Both the position numbers and the translations under genes were made by a program. A stretch of DNA of 64,000 bases, from positions 1,922,001 to 1,986,000 of the forward strand of contig NZ_CP036274.1 of assembly GCF_007747655.1 (NCBI RefSeq), read 5' to 3'. The DNA is from Anatilimnocola aggregata. Its GTDB lineage: Bacteria > Planctomycetota > Planctomycetia > Pirellulales > Pirellulaceae. The notes under the pieces are model-generated. The model saw only the letters and a program-made list of their open reading frames with translations. It searched no databases and had not been told where the DNA came from. Of this stretch, positions 26,689 to 35,440 are shown in pieces; the first letter of the stretch is position 1, and each line of letters starts with the position of its first letter.

Positions 26689-27384
26689 TCAGTCCACTTC
26701 GCTCAGCAGGTCTAGCAATGAGGTCAGCTGGCCCGGTTGCGAAGCAGCATCCCCGCGCACCAGCCAGCGAGCTCTCCAACCAAGTGATAGCGGCGCACGG
26801 ACGTCGTTTTGCTCGTCATCTCCAATCATCAAGATTCGCGATGGAGAAACATTAAGTGTCTGCTCTATCGCGCGATAGTACTCGGGCGCAGGCTTCGACC
26901 AGCCAACTTGCGAGCTGATGAAGAAAGAATCAAATTGCCGGAGGATTGGCGAGCTTTGGCAGATGTTTAAGAGCCGCTCATCAAAATTGGAAGCAATGCC
27001 CACACGATAGCCACGCTGCCAGAGCACCTCGATGGTGGGCTGCACGTCGTCGAACACTCGCCAGTTTGTCGGTTCCGCAAAGTGTTGCCACAGCGCGGAG
27101 AAGAGTTCATTCCCATTTTCCACGGGTGCATCGAAGAAGACCGCACCGACAATCGCCTTCCAGCGGGCGAGTTCATTGGCTTCACTCGTTCGCGTTACCT
27201 GGCCGGAATTGCGCTGATCGTAGGCTAAGCGAAACGCAGCCCGAAATCGCTCGCCCACTTGTTCGACTGAAACCTCGGAGCCAAATCGCCGGCCGATCAT
27301 TTCGTAAGCGACAGCCACGGGCGGATCGGGGAAGATCAGCGTGCCCACCGCATCGAACAGCACGACCTCGATCGTGGCTTTCAT
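26689..27384 (-). CDS. HAD-IA family hydrolase
   Basis: A 231-residue haloacid dehalogenase-like protein. Motif I is VVLFDAVGTLI with the nucleophile Asp; the residue two along is Val, as in the DxxGT variants. Motif II is VGIASNFDE, motif III KPAPEYYRAI with the Lys, and motif IV MIGDDEQNDVRAP. The cap region lies between about residues 17 and 110. It should remove phosphate from a small metabolite in the cytoplasm; the loss of the second motif I Asp raises the possibility of a weaker or different activity. It starts six bases after the CNNM-like stop, so the two are co-transcribed. Confidence 0.88.
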   Translation of the reverse strand: MKATIEVVLFDAVGTLIFPDPPVAVAYEMIGRRFGSEVSVEQVGERFRAAFRLAYDQRNSGQVTRTSEANELARWKAIVGAVFFDAPVENGNELFSALWQHFAEPTNWRVFDDVQPTIEVLWQRGYRVGIASNFDERLLNICQSSPILRQFDSFFISSQVGWSKPAPEYYRAIEQTLNVSPSRILMIGDDEQNDVRAPLSLGWRARWLVRGDAASQPGQLTSLLDLLSEVD

Positions 27385-27390
27385 CGCCGA

Positions 27391-28773
27391 TTATGCCGTC
27401 TTCTCGGTCAGGGGAATGGCCGCAGCCGAGCGCCGGGGGTCGAACGGGCTACCGAGCGGATCGATCAACGCTTCGGTAATACGCCGGCGGCGCACCTTGC
27501 GCACTTGAAACCAAAGCCCGTCGATTTCGACGACATCGCCGCCGCGAAGGTGGTCCTCGCGTCCCAGGTTCAACCAATCGTTGATTGCCGTCGCATCGGG
27601 CAGTTCACCGCCCAGTTCCACGCGTTTGAGCAAATTGCGAAGTTGCCCCAGCGTCACGCCGCCTCCCACCACCAGTTGTTGTCCTGCTGGACTGATGTGA
27701 CGCGGCAAGCGATCGAACTCGTCCTGAATATCGCCGACGAGTTCTTCAAAGATATCTTCCTGCGTGATCATGCCGACCACGGTTCCACCCTCGCCGCGTA
27801 CGAGCGCCAAGTGCTGATGCTCGGTTGTCATTCGCCGCAGGGATTCGCTCAGGGAGAGATCGACCGACACGCTGCTGATCTGGCGCACAATCTCACGAAT
27901 CACCGGATTGCCCGGGTGTGTCTTCGCCAGCAGCACCATGTCTTTGAACGTTACATAGCCGATGATCGCCTGGGGATCGCCGCGCCGCACCGTGACGGGA
28001 AACCGGGTGTGCAAGTCCATGTGGGCGATGATCAGGTTCTCGCTCAGCGGGGCATCGGCCACTACCATCACAATGTCGTCTTCCGGCAGCATGATGTCGC
28101 TGACCTTCATCGACGACAAACGACTCGCTTGCAAGATGATGCGTTCTTCTTGCATCCCAATCGCCTGACTGGCCCGCAGCAAGTTGACCTGGGCCCGCAA
28201 TTCGTGCAGTCCCACGGCGCGGTGATCGTCGGTCTGCTTCATGAAGGGCAAACGTTCGACCAGAGCCACAAACTGCATGGTGATGTTTTCGAATAACCAC
28301 ACAGCAGGAAACGCCACAATCGAAAAGACCCACATCAGCGGGCTGAGCAGCAGGCAGACGAGCTCGGCATTCTTGAGGGCAAAGACTTTGGGGATCAGCT
28401 CGCCCACAACAATCGTAAATGCCGAGATCGGCAGCACGACGCAGGCGATGGCGAAAAAGTTGGCCCAATTCTCCGAATGAATGCCAATCGTCTCGAGCCA
28501 CGGTCTGATCAGCGGAGTCAGGCCCTCTTCGGCCGAGGCACCACCGACAGCGGCCGCAATGGCACCGACCAGAGTAATTCCCAACTGCACGACGGCCAGA
28601 CTGGCCTCCATGCGCCCCTTCATCTTCAGGGCGGTCGCAGCTCCCCGCCGTTTTTGCTCCGTTAGCAATCGCAAGCGATCTACGCGCACTGACGCCAGGG
28701 CCAACTCATACGCTGCAAACAATCCGTTGAGCAGCAGCATGACGATAATGACCGCAATGACCGATAAACTCAT
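27391..28773 (-). CDS. CNNM/CorC-type hemolysin-family membrane protein
   Basis: A 460-residue protein. The N-terminal DUF21/CNNM domain has three to four helices: AVIIVMLLLNGLFAAYELALASV, VVQLGITLVGAIAAAVGG, FFAIACVVLPISAFTIVVGELIPKVFAL and LMWVFSIVAFPAVWLFENITM. A CBS pair follows (SDIMLPEDDIVMV..MVLLAKT and SVDLSLSESLRRMTTEHQHLALVRGEGGTVVGMITQEDIFEELVGDIQDEFD). It ends with a CorC_HlyC-type domain (GGVTLGQLRNLLK..GDVVEIDGLWFQVRKVRRRRI). The family is linked to magnesium or other divalent cation efflux. It heads the minus-strand run of four genes. Confidence 0.93.
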   Translation of the reverse strand: MSLSVIAVIIVMLLLNGLFAAYELALASVRVDRLRLLTEQKRRGAATALKMKGRMEASLAVVQLGITLVGAIAAAVGGASAEEGLTPLIRPWLETIGIHSENWANFFAIACVVLPISAFTIVVGELIPKVFALKNAELVCLLLSPLMWVFSIVAFPAVWLFENITMQFVALVERLPFMKQTDDHRAVGLHELRAQVNLLRASQAIGMQEERIILQASRLSSMKVSDIMLPEDDIVMVVADAPLSENLIIAHMDLHTRFPVTVRRGDPQAIIGYVTFKDMVLLAKTHPGNPVIREIVRQISSVSVDLSLSESLRRMTTEHQHLALVRGEGGTVVGMITQEDIFEELVGDIQDEFDRLPRHISPAGQQLVVGGGVTLGQLRNLLKRVELGGELPDATAINDWLNLGREDHLRGGDVVEIDGLWFQVRKVRRRRITEALIDPLGSPFDPRRSAAAIPLTEKTA

Positions 28774-29063
28774 TCCTCAAGTATTCCTGCGCGGGACGAA
28801 AACAGCGATTAGCGGCCTAGCACCCAGGTCGCATCGCTCTGGCAGCAGAATACTCTACTTCCGCCTTCCCGATAAGTCCGCGGTAGCTACCACGAAGCTT
28901 GCCAGCTGGTCGTGATCCGCATTTTTCTCGTGAAAATGAGTGGAAATGCCCCGTTTCGGGCGTAATGCCAGCTGGCACCTCGGCAGATTCATCTTTCCTG
29001 AAAATTACCCAGCGCGGTACATTCGAGCTTGCTAACCGCCTTGCCCCAGTTGAGGGATCGCCG

Positions 29064-30713
29064 ATGACTGCTTGGATGTTGCTCTGTTTAACGCTGGCCG
29101 CCGAGACTGCGCCCACGCCACCTGCGCCCACCGACGATGCTCCCGATGCCGTCGTTGTTGCTCCCAAGTCGTTCATCCCGGCGCTCGATCCCCTCCTGGC
29201 TCATCGCTATGCCCAGGGGCATCGCTTCGTTTACATTCCCAACACCTGGACCCCAACCGAAATCCGCAATGGCATTCGCCAGGCGGCGAAAAAAGGGAAC
29301 CTCAAATACATCCTCCTGGTCGGCGATGCGGAGCCGACGCTCGGCACCAGCGATCTCATTCGCCAGCGCTGCGTTCCCACGCACTATGCCACAGCTAAGG
29401 TCAATGTGAAGTTCGGCAGCGAACCCGAAATCGCCACCGACAACTGGTATGCCGACCTCGATGACGACGAACTCCCCGATGTTGCCATCGGCCGCATCCC
29501 TGCCGATACTCCGCAGCAACTCTCGGCGGTCATTGCCAAAATCCTCGCTTATGAAAAGTCGGTCGATCACGGTCTCTGGCGGCAACGCATCAACTTCGTC
29601 GCGGGCGTGGGTGGCTTCGGCGGCGTGGTCGATTCGATGATCGAAAGTACCACCCGCAAGTTTCTCACCGACGGCATCCCCGCCAGCTATACCACCAACA
29701 TGACTTACGGCAGTTGGCGCAGCCCCTTCTGTCCCGACCCACGCCGCTTTCACGAAGTGTCGCTGCAACAACACAACGATGGCTGCCTCTTCTGGGTTTA
29801 CATCGGGCACGGCCAGAACACGGCCCTCGATCGTGTCGCGGTTCCGGGGGCTCGCTTTCACATTCTCGATGTGAACGACGGTCCCAAGCTCAAGTGCGAG
29901 AACCGCGCCCCCATCGCCATCATGCTCGCCTGCTACACCGCCGCCTTCGATGGCGAACAAGACTGCTTGGCCGAGACGATGCTGCATTCGCCCGGCGGCC
30001 CCGTCGCCATCTATGGCGGCACCCGCGTCACCATGCCGTATGCCATGGCGGTCATGGGCTCGGCCATGATGGAGCAGTACTTCAAAGTGCAGCCCACCAC
30101 GTTGGGCGAAGCAATCTTGAACGCCAAGTTGCAAATGGTCAAACCGATCGACGAAGCCAATCCGCTCAAGAACACCAACCGCCTGCTGCTCGATGCGATG
30201 GCGTCGGTCATGAGCCCCGCCCGCCAGCAGATGACCGACGAGCGGAAAGAGCACGTCCACCTGTTCAATCTCATTGGCGACCCAATGACCAAGCTCGCCC
30301 ATCCGACCAAGGTCAAACTCACCGTGCCCCGCGATGCCGAGCCCGGGCAGACGATCACCGTCAGCGGCGAATCGACCATCGGCGGCAGCGCCGTCGTCGA
30401 ACTCTGCTGCCGCCGCGACCGCTTCAAGACCGACCTGCCGCAACGCGACCACTTCAACCCATCCAACGCCGGCCTCGCCTCGCTCCACCCTGTCTACGAG
30501 CAAGCCAACGACCGCTGCTGGACCCGCCTGCAGCTACCGGTCACCGCGGGCCCATTCACCACCGACCTGACCATTCCCGCCGAGTGCCACGGTGCCTGCC
30601 ACGTGCGCGTCTTCGTCCAAGGGGAACAGTCTCACTCCCTCGGCGCTGCCAACGTCTACGTCAAGCCAATCAAGCTCGTCGAGAACCGCGAGCCCATCAG
30701 CGCTGGGCGGTAG
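29064..30713 (+). CDS. Gingipain-like C25 family cysteine peptidase
   Basis: A 549-residue protein starting at ATG 29064 (MTAWMLLCLTLAAET, a short signal). Peptidase_C25 features are LKYILLVGDAEP, the acidic strand TDNWYADLDDDELPDVAIGRIPADTP, LFWVYIGHGQ with the catalytic His, and APIAIMLACYTAAFDG with the catalytic Cys. Next comes GGPVAIYGGTRVTMPYAMAVMG and a C-terminal part HLFNLIGDPMTKLAHP with an Ig-like tail. In gingipains this domain cuts after Arg or Lys; specificity here is not known. The gene stands alone and diverges from the CNNM-like gene. The GHG..CYT pair also fits caspase-clan (CD) peptidases generally. Confidence 0.85.
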   Translation: MTAWMLLCLTLAAETAPTPPAPTDDAPDAVVVAPKSFIPALDPLLAHRYAQGHRFVYIPNTWTPTEIRNGIRQAAKKGNLKYILLVGDAEPTLGTSDLIRQRCVPTHYATAKVNVKFGSEPEIATDNWYADLDDDELPDVAIGRIPADTPQQLSAVIAKILAYEKSVDHGLWRQRINFVAGVGGFGGVVDSMIESTTRKFLTDGIPASYTTNMTYGSWRSPFCPDPRRFHEVSLQQHNDGCLFWVYIGHGQNTALDRVAVPGARFHILDVNDGPKLKCENRAPIAIMLACYTAAFDGEQDCLAETMLHSPGGPVAIYGGTRVTMPYAMAVMGSAMMEQYFKVQPTTLGEAILNAKLQMVKPIDEANPLKNTNRLLLDAMASVMSPARQQMTDERKEHVHLFNLIGDPMTKLAHPTKVKLTVPRDAEPGQTITVSGESTIGGSAVVELCCRRDRFKTDLPQRDHFNPSNAGLASLHPVYEQANDRCWTRLQLPVTAGPFTTDLTIPAECHGACHVRVFVQGEQSHSLGAANVYVKPIKLVENREPISAGR

Positions 30714-31095
30714 GGGCTGGGAACTGGTAGCTGGGAGCTGGGAGCTGGGAATTAGGGGACGATGTCTTTGTTCCTGCTCCCTCGCCTCGGTAGTCCGGAG
30801 AACGGGGCTGACGCGACATCTCGCGCGACCACGTCGCCTCGCCCCTAATCGCCGTAAGTCGCGATCATGTTGCTCTCGCTTCGGCGTAAACGTTCAACTT
30901 CCCCACCCCTAGCCAACCCAAAATTCGCGCAGCACCCGAGAAATTCGCCACTTTTCGTTCTCTGGCGAACGGCTTATTTGAACGCCCCTCGGTTTGGTGG
31001 GCTCGCAACTTACGTCGATTTTGCTTCGCGTCTTTCAAGGTTCCCTGCTTTGCACGTGCCAGCCAAGACGCCGGAGACCAATCGTCAATAGTTGG
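30714..31095. other. Intergenic stretch with low-complexity GGGAGCTGGGA tract
   Basis: No supported gene. Directly after the peptidase stop there is a purine/pyrimidine-rich run of repeated CTGGGAACTGG and GCTGGGAGCTGGGA units (30715-30756). A similar run occurs at 50880-50925 after the TonB receptor gene, so this is a dispersed simple repeat. The rest (30760-31095) shows nothing I can assign. Confidence 0.65.
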
Positions 31096-31647
31096 CTAAG
31101 CCATACCCATGCGCATCTGCTCCAAGATCGTCGACCACCAACTTTCTCTTACAACTATCGCCTGCAAATCGGTTTCTTCAAAATAGGTTTGAGTTCGTTG
31201 GACGAGCAATTGCGCACTGTCGTCGTCCACGCCGTCCACCTCTTTGCAGTAGCGGCTGTATGTGTGCAAGAAGCTAATGTACTGCCCAATGCTGCTATTT
31301 ACGAACCGCGTTATGTAGCGGTGTTTTGGGTCGATGCTCACTACGTGTCCTGAACCTCTTTGGATGCAGAGTTGGGTTTCGCCGTCAGTTCCGACCCGAT
31401 AGAATTCCTCAGCTTCCAAATCACGCGTCCATCCTCGGTCGTCACAGTATTGACCCAAGGTAGGAAACGTTCCGTTCCAACTTTCAAACCTTACATCAAG
31501 CAAAGCTGCGGCAGGCAATCCCTCTCGAGCTAAGAACGCCTTCGCGGACTCCGGAATATCCAGATTCGCAACACTACCGAAGTCGAAGCCAATTGAATTC
31601 ACGATCGGATCACTCTTAAAGCGGCTACTATCAACAAACAGGCGCAT
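31096..31647 (-). CDS. SUKH-4-like immunity protein
   Basis: A 183-residue protein whose layout fits the SUKH-4 branch of the SUKH (SMI1/KNR4-like) superfamily: ANLDIPESAKAFLAREGLP near the N-terminus, ALLDVRFE, EFYRVGTDGETQLCIQRGSGHVVSID in the middle, and FVNSSIGQYISFLHTYSRYCKEV near the C-terminus. SUKH proteins neutralise secreted nuclease or deaminase toxins of polymorphic toxin systems in the cytoplasm. No toxin gene is beside it, so it may be an orphan defence copy. Base composition around it is clearly more AT-rich than the flanking genes, suggesting acquisition. Confidence 0.72.
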   Translation of the reverse strand: MRLFVDSSRFKSDPIVNSIGFDFGSVANLDIPESAKAFLAREGLPAAALLDVRFESWNGTFPTLGQYCDDRGWTRDLEAEEFYRVGTDGETQLCIQRGSGHVVSIDPKHRYITRFVNSSIGQYISFLHTYSRYCKEVDGVDDDSAQLLVQRTQTYFEETDLQAIVVRESWWSTILEQMRMGMA

Positions 31648-31940
31648 AAGTAAGACACTACACTGAAACTATGGAACATCTTTTAAGCATGATTTCGGTG
31701 ATTCGGTTGGCAAGCAACCATGAGACTGACGTATAAATTGCAAGTCAAAAATTCCGCTACTACGACTAGACCACGAGAACACATGCCTTCTATCACATTC
31801 AATCCGTAGATTAGTAGTATGTTCATGAATAGTTCAGATATATTCGGTTTTTCAAGCTCCTTTTTTCTGTTACGAGCAATATCGCGTTTGTTCACAGCAG
31901 TTTTGAGCCTACGATAGATTTTTGCATTAAGTGGTTAAGT

Positions 31941-32461
31941 GATTATGGTGCCTCAGTCTCCCCTGTTCGTGATAAATCAATTGACAAATGCGTTGCAGAA
32001 TTGTTGCCTTGCAGCAGTTTGCGCTACTTGGTCGTGGAAGCCCACAATGGCTGGACAGGATTATTTCATGGCTCACAGGAGTCGCTGCTAGGGAGAGTTG
32101 GGCATATCACCAGGGGATTGAATTGCTGGGGGTGAGCTATGGAGTTGCGGAGCAATCCGTTAATCAACTGACTGATATTGAAAGGACTGGAACATGCTAC
32201 CTATACGTGTCTGATCCGATCAATATCCGAGATTTTCCTTGTGTGGGAAGGTGTATTGCGGTTTTGAACGGAGAGGACGGTCCGGAGTTTTATTAGAGCG
32301 GCAAGCCACTTTCTTTTGAGAATCTAGCGTCTTATAATTCAGTGAGCATTCAGGATTGATTCACACGTGAAATGCTTGCGGACTATCTGAACGCGATGGG
32401 CATTCATGCCTTCACTTGGGACTTTTACAAGAGTCGATCGGTGCTATTTGATTGCCGTTGA
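31941..32461 (+). pseudogene. Decayed immunity-like gene with one frameshift and two in-frame stops
   Basis: Frame 1 from 31941 reads DYGASVSPVRDKSIDKCVAE then RYLVVEAHNGWTGLFHGSQ and breaks near 32080. A second frame, open from 31988, continues through HQGIELLGVSYGVAEQ and RCIAVLNGEDGPEFY to TAG (32294-32296). After that stop the same frame keeps protein-like sequence: SGKPLSFENLASYNSVSIQD, a TGA, then FTREMLADYLNAMGIHAFTW and FYKSRSVLFDCR before the final TGA at 32459-32461. The continuity across stops indicates an inactivated gene of roughly 170 codons. It lies beside the SUKH-4-like gene in the same AT-rich patch. The family is unknown; the NGWTGLFH and NGEDGPEF..GKPLSFEN patterns resemble small immunity-type proteins. 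Confidence 0.65.
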
Positions 32462-32522
32462 TAGTGTACGCATTCTCGCATCAACTTCACGACGCAGTTC
32501 TTTTACACACCCGCACCTTTGC

Positions 32523-33335
32523 TCACTTCCCCAACTCTAAATCCTCTACCGCGAGCGTTGCCGGGAACGACTTAGGTTGAGGTAGTTGCGTGGTCCAAAG
32601 GACGCCCTGGGCGAGAAAGCTTTGGTACTCGGGGCGCTGCCAGTTGTTGTGGTAGTGCAGACCGGAGAAGCCGAAGGAGCGGCCGCCGTCTGGGCGAGTC
32701 CAGGCCCACGAGACCATTTCGTCGTTGTCGTCGATGCGGGCCGTCAGGAGCGGGATCAGGTCTTTGTTGCCGGGGTCGCGCTTGAGGGCGTAGTAGAACT
32801 CTTCTTTGATGGTGAACGGCTTGGTCAGACCAGCCGTGGCCGGATGATCGGCGGCGGGAGTGACCGTCGTTTCGAGGAATTTGTACTTGCGATCGGGGCC
32901 GCCGTGGCAGGCCCCGAACAGCTGCACGAACGTATCGATGTGTGCGGCCTCGCGGGTGCCCATCCCCCAGTGAAAGACCGAGAGACCCCCTTTGCGTTCG
33001 GCCATCCGGCGGAAGGCATGGCGCCGCGCGGGGTCGTTATTCACCCACTTGGCTCCCTCGCTGACAAACAGCACGCAGTGGTCGGCCTTGTCGATGATTG
33101 CCGGGCCGTCGGTCCAGTCGCCATCGGCCCGCACCAGCGAAATCTCCAGCTGCGGCACATCGCGCAGCAACTTCGCCAGCACCTTTTGCCCCGGTTCGTA
33201 CTCGTGCGTCGCCGCCGGGTGTCCATCGGGCTTTTGCGAAAGCAGGAGCAGCTGTTGCGGAGCTTTGTCCGCGGCAATGGCTGCAAAGCTGAAGAGGCAG
33301 AACGAGAGCGCGATCAGAGAATGACGAACGAACAT
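32523..33335 (-). CDS. Secreted ThuA-domain protein (second copy)
   Basis: A 270-residue protein from ATG 33335 (MFVRHSLIALSFCLFSFAAIA, signal peptide); 27 extra upstream codons precede the signal and were left out. ThuA segments are QQLLLLSQKPDGHPAATHEYEPGQKVLAKLL, KADHCVLFVSEGAKWV, KGGLSVFHWGMGTREA, LFGACHGGPDRKYKFLETTV, HPATAGL and GLHYHNNWQRPEYQSFLAQGVLWT. The GxHYHNNW..rrlllNGVLW ending is typical of planctomycete ThuA proteins attached to heterodisaccharide or sugar metabolism. It is more distantly related to 12812-13543. It stands alone between the accessory patch and the phosphatase gene. Confidence 0.88.
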   Translation of the reverse strand: MFVRHSLIALSFCLFSFAAIAADKAPQQLLLLSQKPDGHPAATHEYEPGQKVLAKLLRDVPQLEISLVRADGDWTDGPAIIDKADHCVLFVSEGAKWVNNDPARRHAFRRMAERKGGLSVFHWGMGTREAAHIDTFVQLFGACHGGPDRKYKFLETTVTPAADHPATAGLTKPFTIKEEFYYALKRDPGNKDLIPLLTARIDDNDEMVSWAWTRPDGGRSFGFSGLHYHNNWQRPEYQSFLAQGVLWTTQLPQPKSFPATLAVEDLELGK

Positions 33336-33627
33336 CGGTAGCTCGCGGAAGAGGAGACAAATGAGGTGAGTGAGCTTGCGCCAATGTAGTGGATGGCTGT
33401 GCGAATTGCAGCGCATTGCCCGGAACGATGAAGTGCTGGCACAAACGCGTCCCGCGAAGATGAAAATGGCAAGGTTGACGCTTAGTGACCCGGAAACCTA
33501 AAATCGGCATGCGAGGTTTGGTGCCGCACGGTCGGCAAAACCTGGCCGAAGCAGTACTTCTCCGCGGCTTCGCTCCCCTATTGTCGTGATTTTACGGGTC
33601 GGCAGCTCGTCGCCGAGACTTTGCATC

Positions 33628-35313
33628 ATGTATTACTTGACGGCGAACAATGGTCCCCAAGCCGGCAAGCGGTATGAACTGCGCACCGATCGCACGATCA
33701 TGGGTCGGCATCCCGAGTGCCACGTGGTGATCGAGGTCGGGGCGGTGAGTCGGCAGCATGCGGCAGTCAATCGCAAGGGAAACGACTATTTCCTGGAAGA
33801 TTTGAACAGCCGTAACGGCACATTTTTGAATGAAGAGCCCGCGAAGATCGACGGGCAGCGGCAACTGAAGCCCGGCGATGTCGTCCGCGTGTGCGAAGTT
33901 TCGTACACCTTTCACGCCGACGTCCCTTTCAAGGTGCAAAACAAGCTGGGCATCACCGATGGCGCCGGCCTGGGCACGCTGATGGTCGACGACGAGGCGG
34001 GGCATCCCAACTCGACCATCATGTCGAAGCTCGATGTGTCCACGTCGAGCCGCGGCGGCGTGCATGTGGCAGCCAGTGCCGAAGTCAAGCTGGCCGCGCT
34101 CGTCGAGATTACGCAGAACTTGGGTCGCGCGCTGAACCTGGACGAAGTGCTGCCGCAGATTCTCAAAAGCTTGTTCAAAATTTTCGTGCAGGCCGACCGT
34201 GGATTCATCGTGCTGGAAGAACCCAACGGGCTGTTGGTGCCGCGCTGGGTGCGTCTGCGGCGCGAGGACTCGAACGATTCGCTGCGCATCAGCCGGACAA
34301 TTGTGCGGCACGTAATGGAATCGCGCCAGGCAATTCTCTCGGCCGATGCTGCGACCGATGAGCGGTTCGAATTGAGTCAGAGCATCGCCGACTTTCGCAT
34401 CCGCTCGATGATGTGCGCCCCGCTGATCGACAACGAAGGGAAAGCCTTCGGCGCGCTGCAGATCGATACGCTCGATCAGCGCCAGCGCTTTCAGCCCGAA
34501 GATCTGGAACTGCTGGTGAGCGCCGCTTCGCAGGCAGCAGTGGCCATTAACAACGCGCAGTTGCACGAGTCGGCACTGCGGCAGCGGGAAGTCGATCACG
34601 ACATGAAAGTGGCCCGCGACGTGCAACTCGCCTTCTTGCCCACCAGCAAGCCGGCACTCACGGGCTATTCGTTCTTCGACTATTACAATCCGGCCGAGCA
34701 AATTGGGGGCGACTATTTCGACTACATCCCGCTGCAAGATGGTCGCGAGGCCATCGTCGTGGCCGATGTCGTCGGTCACGGTGTCGCCGCCGCGCTTCTC
34801 ATGGCCAAGCTCTCGGCTGAAACGCGTTCGAGCTTGCTCAGCGAACCGAATCCGGCCATTGCCATGACTCGGCTGAACGAGCGGCTGAGCCAGCTGAATA
34901 TTCAACGCTTCGTGACGATGATTCTGGTCGTGATCGATCCTGCGACGAATCGCGTGCAGATGGTGAATGCCGGGCACATGTCGCCGTTGCATCGCAAGGC
35001 CGATGGCTCGATCGATGAACCGGCCGAAAAAATCGCCGGGCTGCCGTTGGGCATTATGGATACGGTCGAATACGAGCAGACCGAGATCGATCTGGGCCCC
35101 GGCGAATCGCTGACGCTGTATACCGACGGCATCAACGAATCGATCGACGCCGACGGCAAGTTCTTCACGATCGAACGGCTCCGCGATCACGTCCGCGAGA
35201 AGCCGCGGAGCATGGTGGAACTCGGGCAGTTGATCGTCGACGACGTGAAAAAGTTCCTCGGCCGCGCCCCGCAAAACGACGACATGTGCCTGGTCTGCGT
35301 CGGCAGGGCGTAG
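33628..35313 (+). CDS. FHA-GAF-PP2C (SpoIIE-type) phosphatase
   Basis: A 561-residue cytoplasmic regulator. The FHA domain covers about residues 1-100 (YELRTDRTIMGRHPECHVVIEVGAVSRQHAAVNRK and LEDLNSRNGTFLNEEP), which binds phosphothreonine. A GAF domain follows (LDEVLPQILKSLFKIFVQADRGFIVL..MMCAPLIDNEGKAFGALQIDT, about 175-335). The SpoIIE/PP2C domain begins at DHDMKVARDVQLAFLP and shows IGGDYFDYI, IVVADVVGHGVAAALLMA, VNAGHMSPL and TDGINESIDADGKFF with the metal-binding Asp residues. It should dephosphorylate a Ser/Thr-phosphorylated partner and may oppose the kinases in this window. I chose ATG 33628; an upstream in-frame start would add 14 unlikely residues. Confidence 0.94.
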   Translation: MYYLTANNGPQAGKRYELRTDRTIMGRHPECHVVIEVGAVSRQHAAVNRKGNDYFLEDLNSRNGTFLNEEPAKIDGQRQLKPGDVVRVCEVSYTFHADVPFKVQNKLGITDGAGLGTLMVDDEAGHPNSTIMSKLDVSTSSRGGVHVAASAEVKLAALVEITQNLGRALNLDEVLPQILKSLFKIFVQADRGFIVLEEPNGLLVPRWVRLRREDSNDSLRISRTIVRHVMESRQAILSADAATDERFELSQSIADFRIRSMMCAPLIDNEGKAFGALQIDTLDQRQRFQPEDLELLVSAASQAAVAINNAQLHESALRQREVDHDMKVARDVQLAFLPTSKPALTGYSFFDYYNPAEQIGGDYFDYIPLQDGREAIVVADVVGHGVAAALLMAKLSAETRSSLLSEPNPAIAMTRLNERLSQLNIQRFVTMILVVIDPATNRVQMVNAGHMSPLHRKADGSIDEPAEKIAGLPLGIMDTVEYEQTEIDLGPGESLTLYTDGINESIDADGKFFTIERLRDHVREKPRSMVELGQLIVDDVKKFLGRAPQNDDMCLVCVGRA

Positions 35314-35320
35314 TAGTCCT

Positions 35321-35431
35321 CGGTTAACCGGGCCGCTTGCGGCCGTTGAACTGATGGTTCGCTTGTTTCGCAGTTCACCCGCGCAAGCGCGCGGGTTAAC
35401 CGAATTCTCCCTCACTCACGCGTCGGGCTAC
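35321..35431. repeat. Imperfect fold-back repeat plus GCTCACGCGTCGGGCTA-type repeat
   Basis: Arms starting CGGTTAACCGGGCCGCTTGC (35321) and ending GCGCGGGTTAACCG (to 35402) are imperfect reverse complements, with inner GTTGAACTG/CAGTTCAC complementarity. Directly after, TCCCTCACTCACGCGTCGGG (from 35408) matches the unit repeated at 42001-42028 and 42083-42110. The block lies between the phosphatase stop and the convergent transporter and may serve as a terminator; the sequence is a dispersed planctomycete repeat. Confidence 0.7.
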
Positions 35432-35440
35432 TTAGGATGA

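Noticed and set aside
29088-30503. 471-codon antisense frame over the C25 peptidase gene
   Set aside because: Shadow of GC-rich codon use; the plus-strand frame has the catalytic motifs and a signal peptide.
31683-31895. 70-codon minus-strand frame upstream of the SUKH-4-like gene
   Set aside because: AT-rich with no recognisable feature and no good start signal; it overlaps the decayed-gene region.
33592-35415. 607-codon open frame antisense to the FHA-GAF-PP2C gene
   Set aside because: It mirrors a clear multi-domain gene on the plus strand and has His/Arg/Gln-rich shadow composition without any domain.
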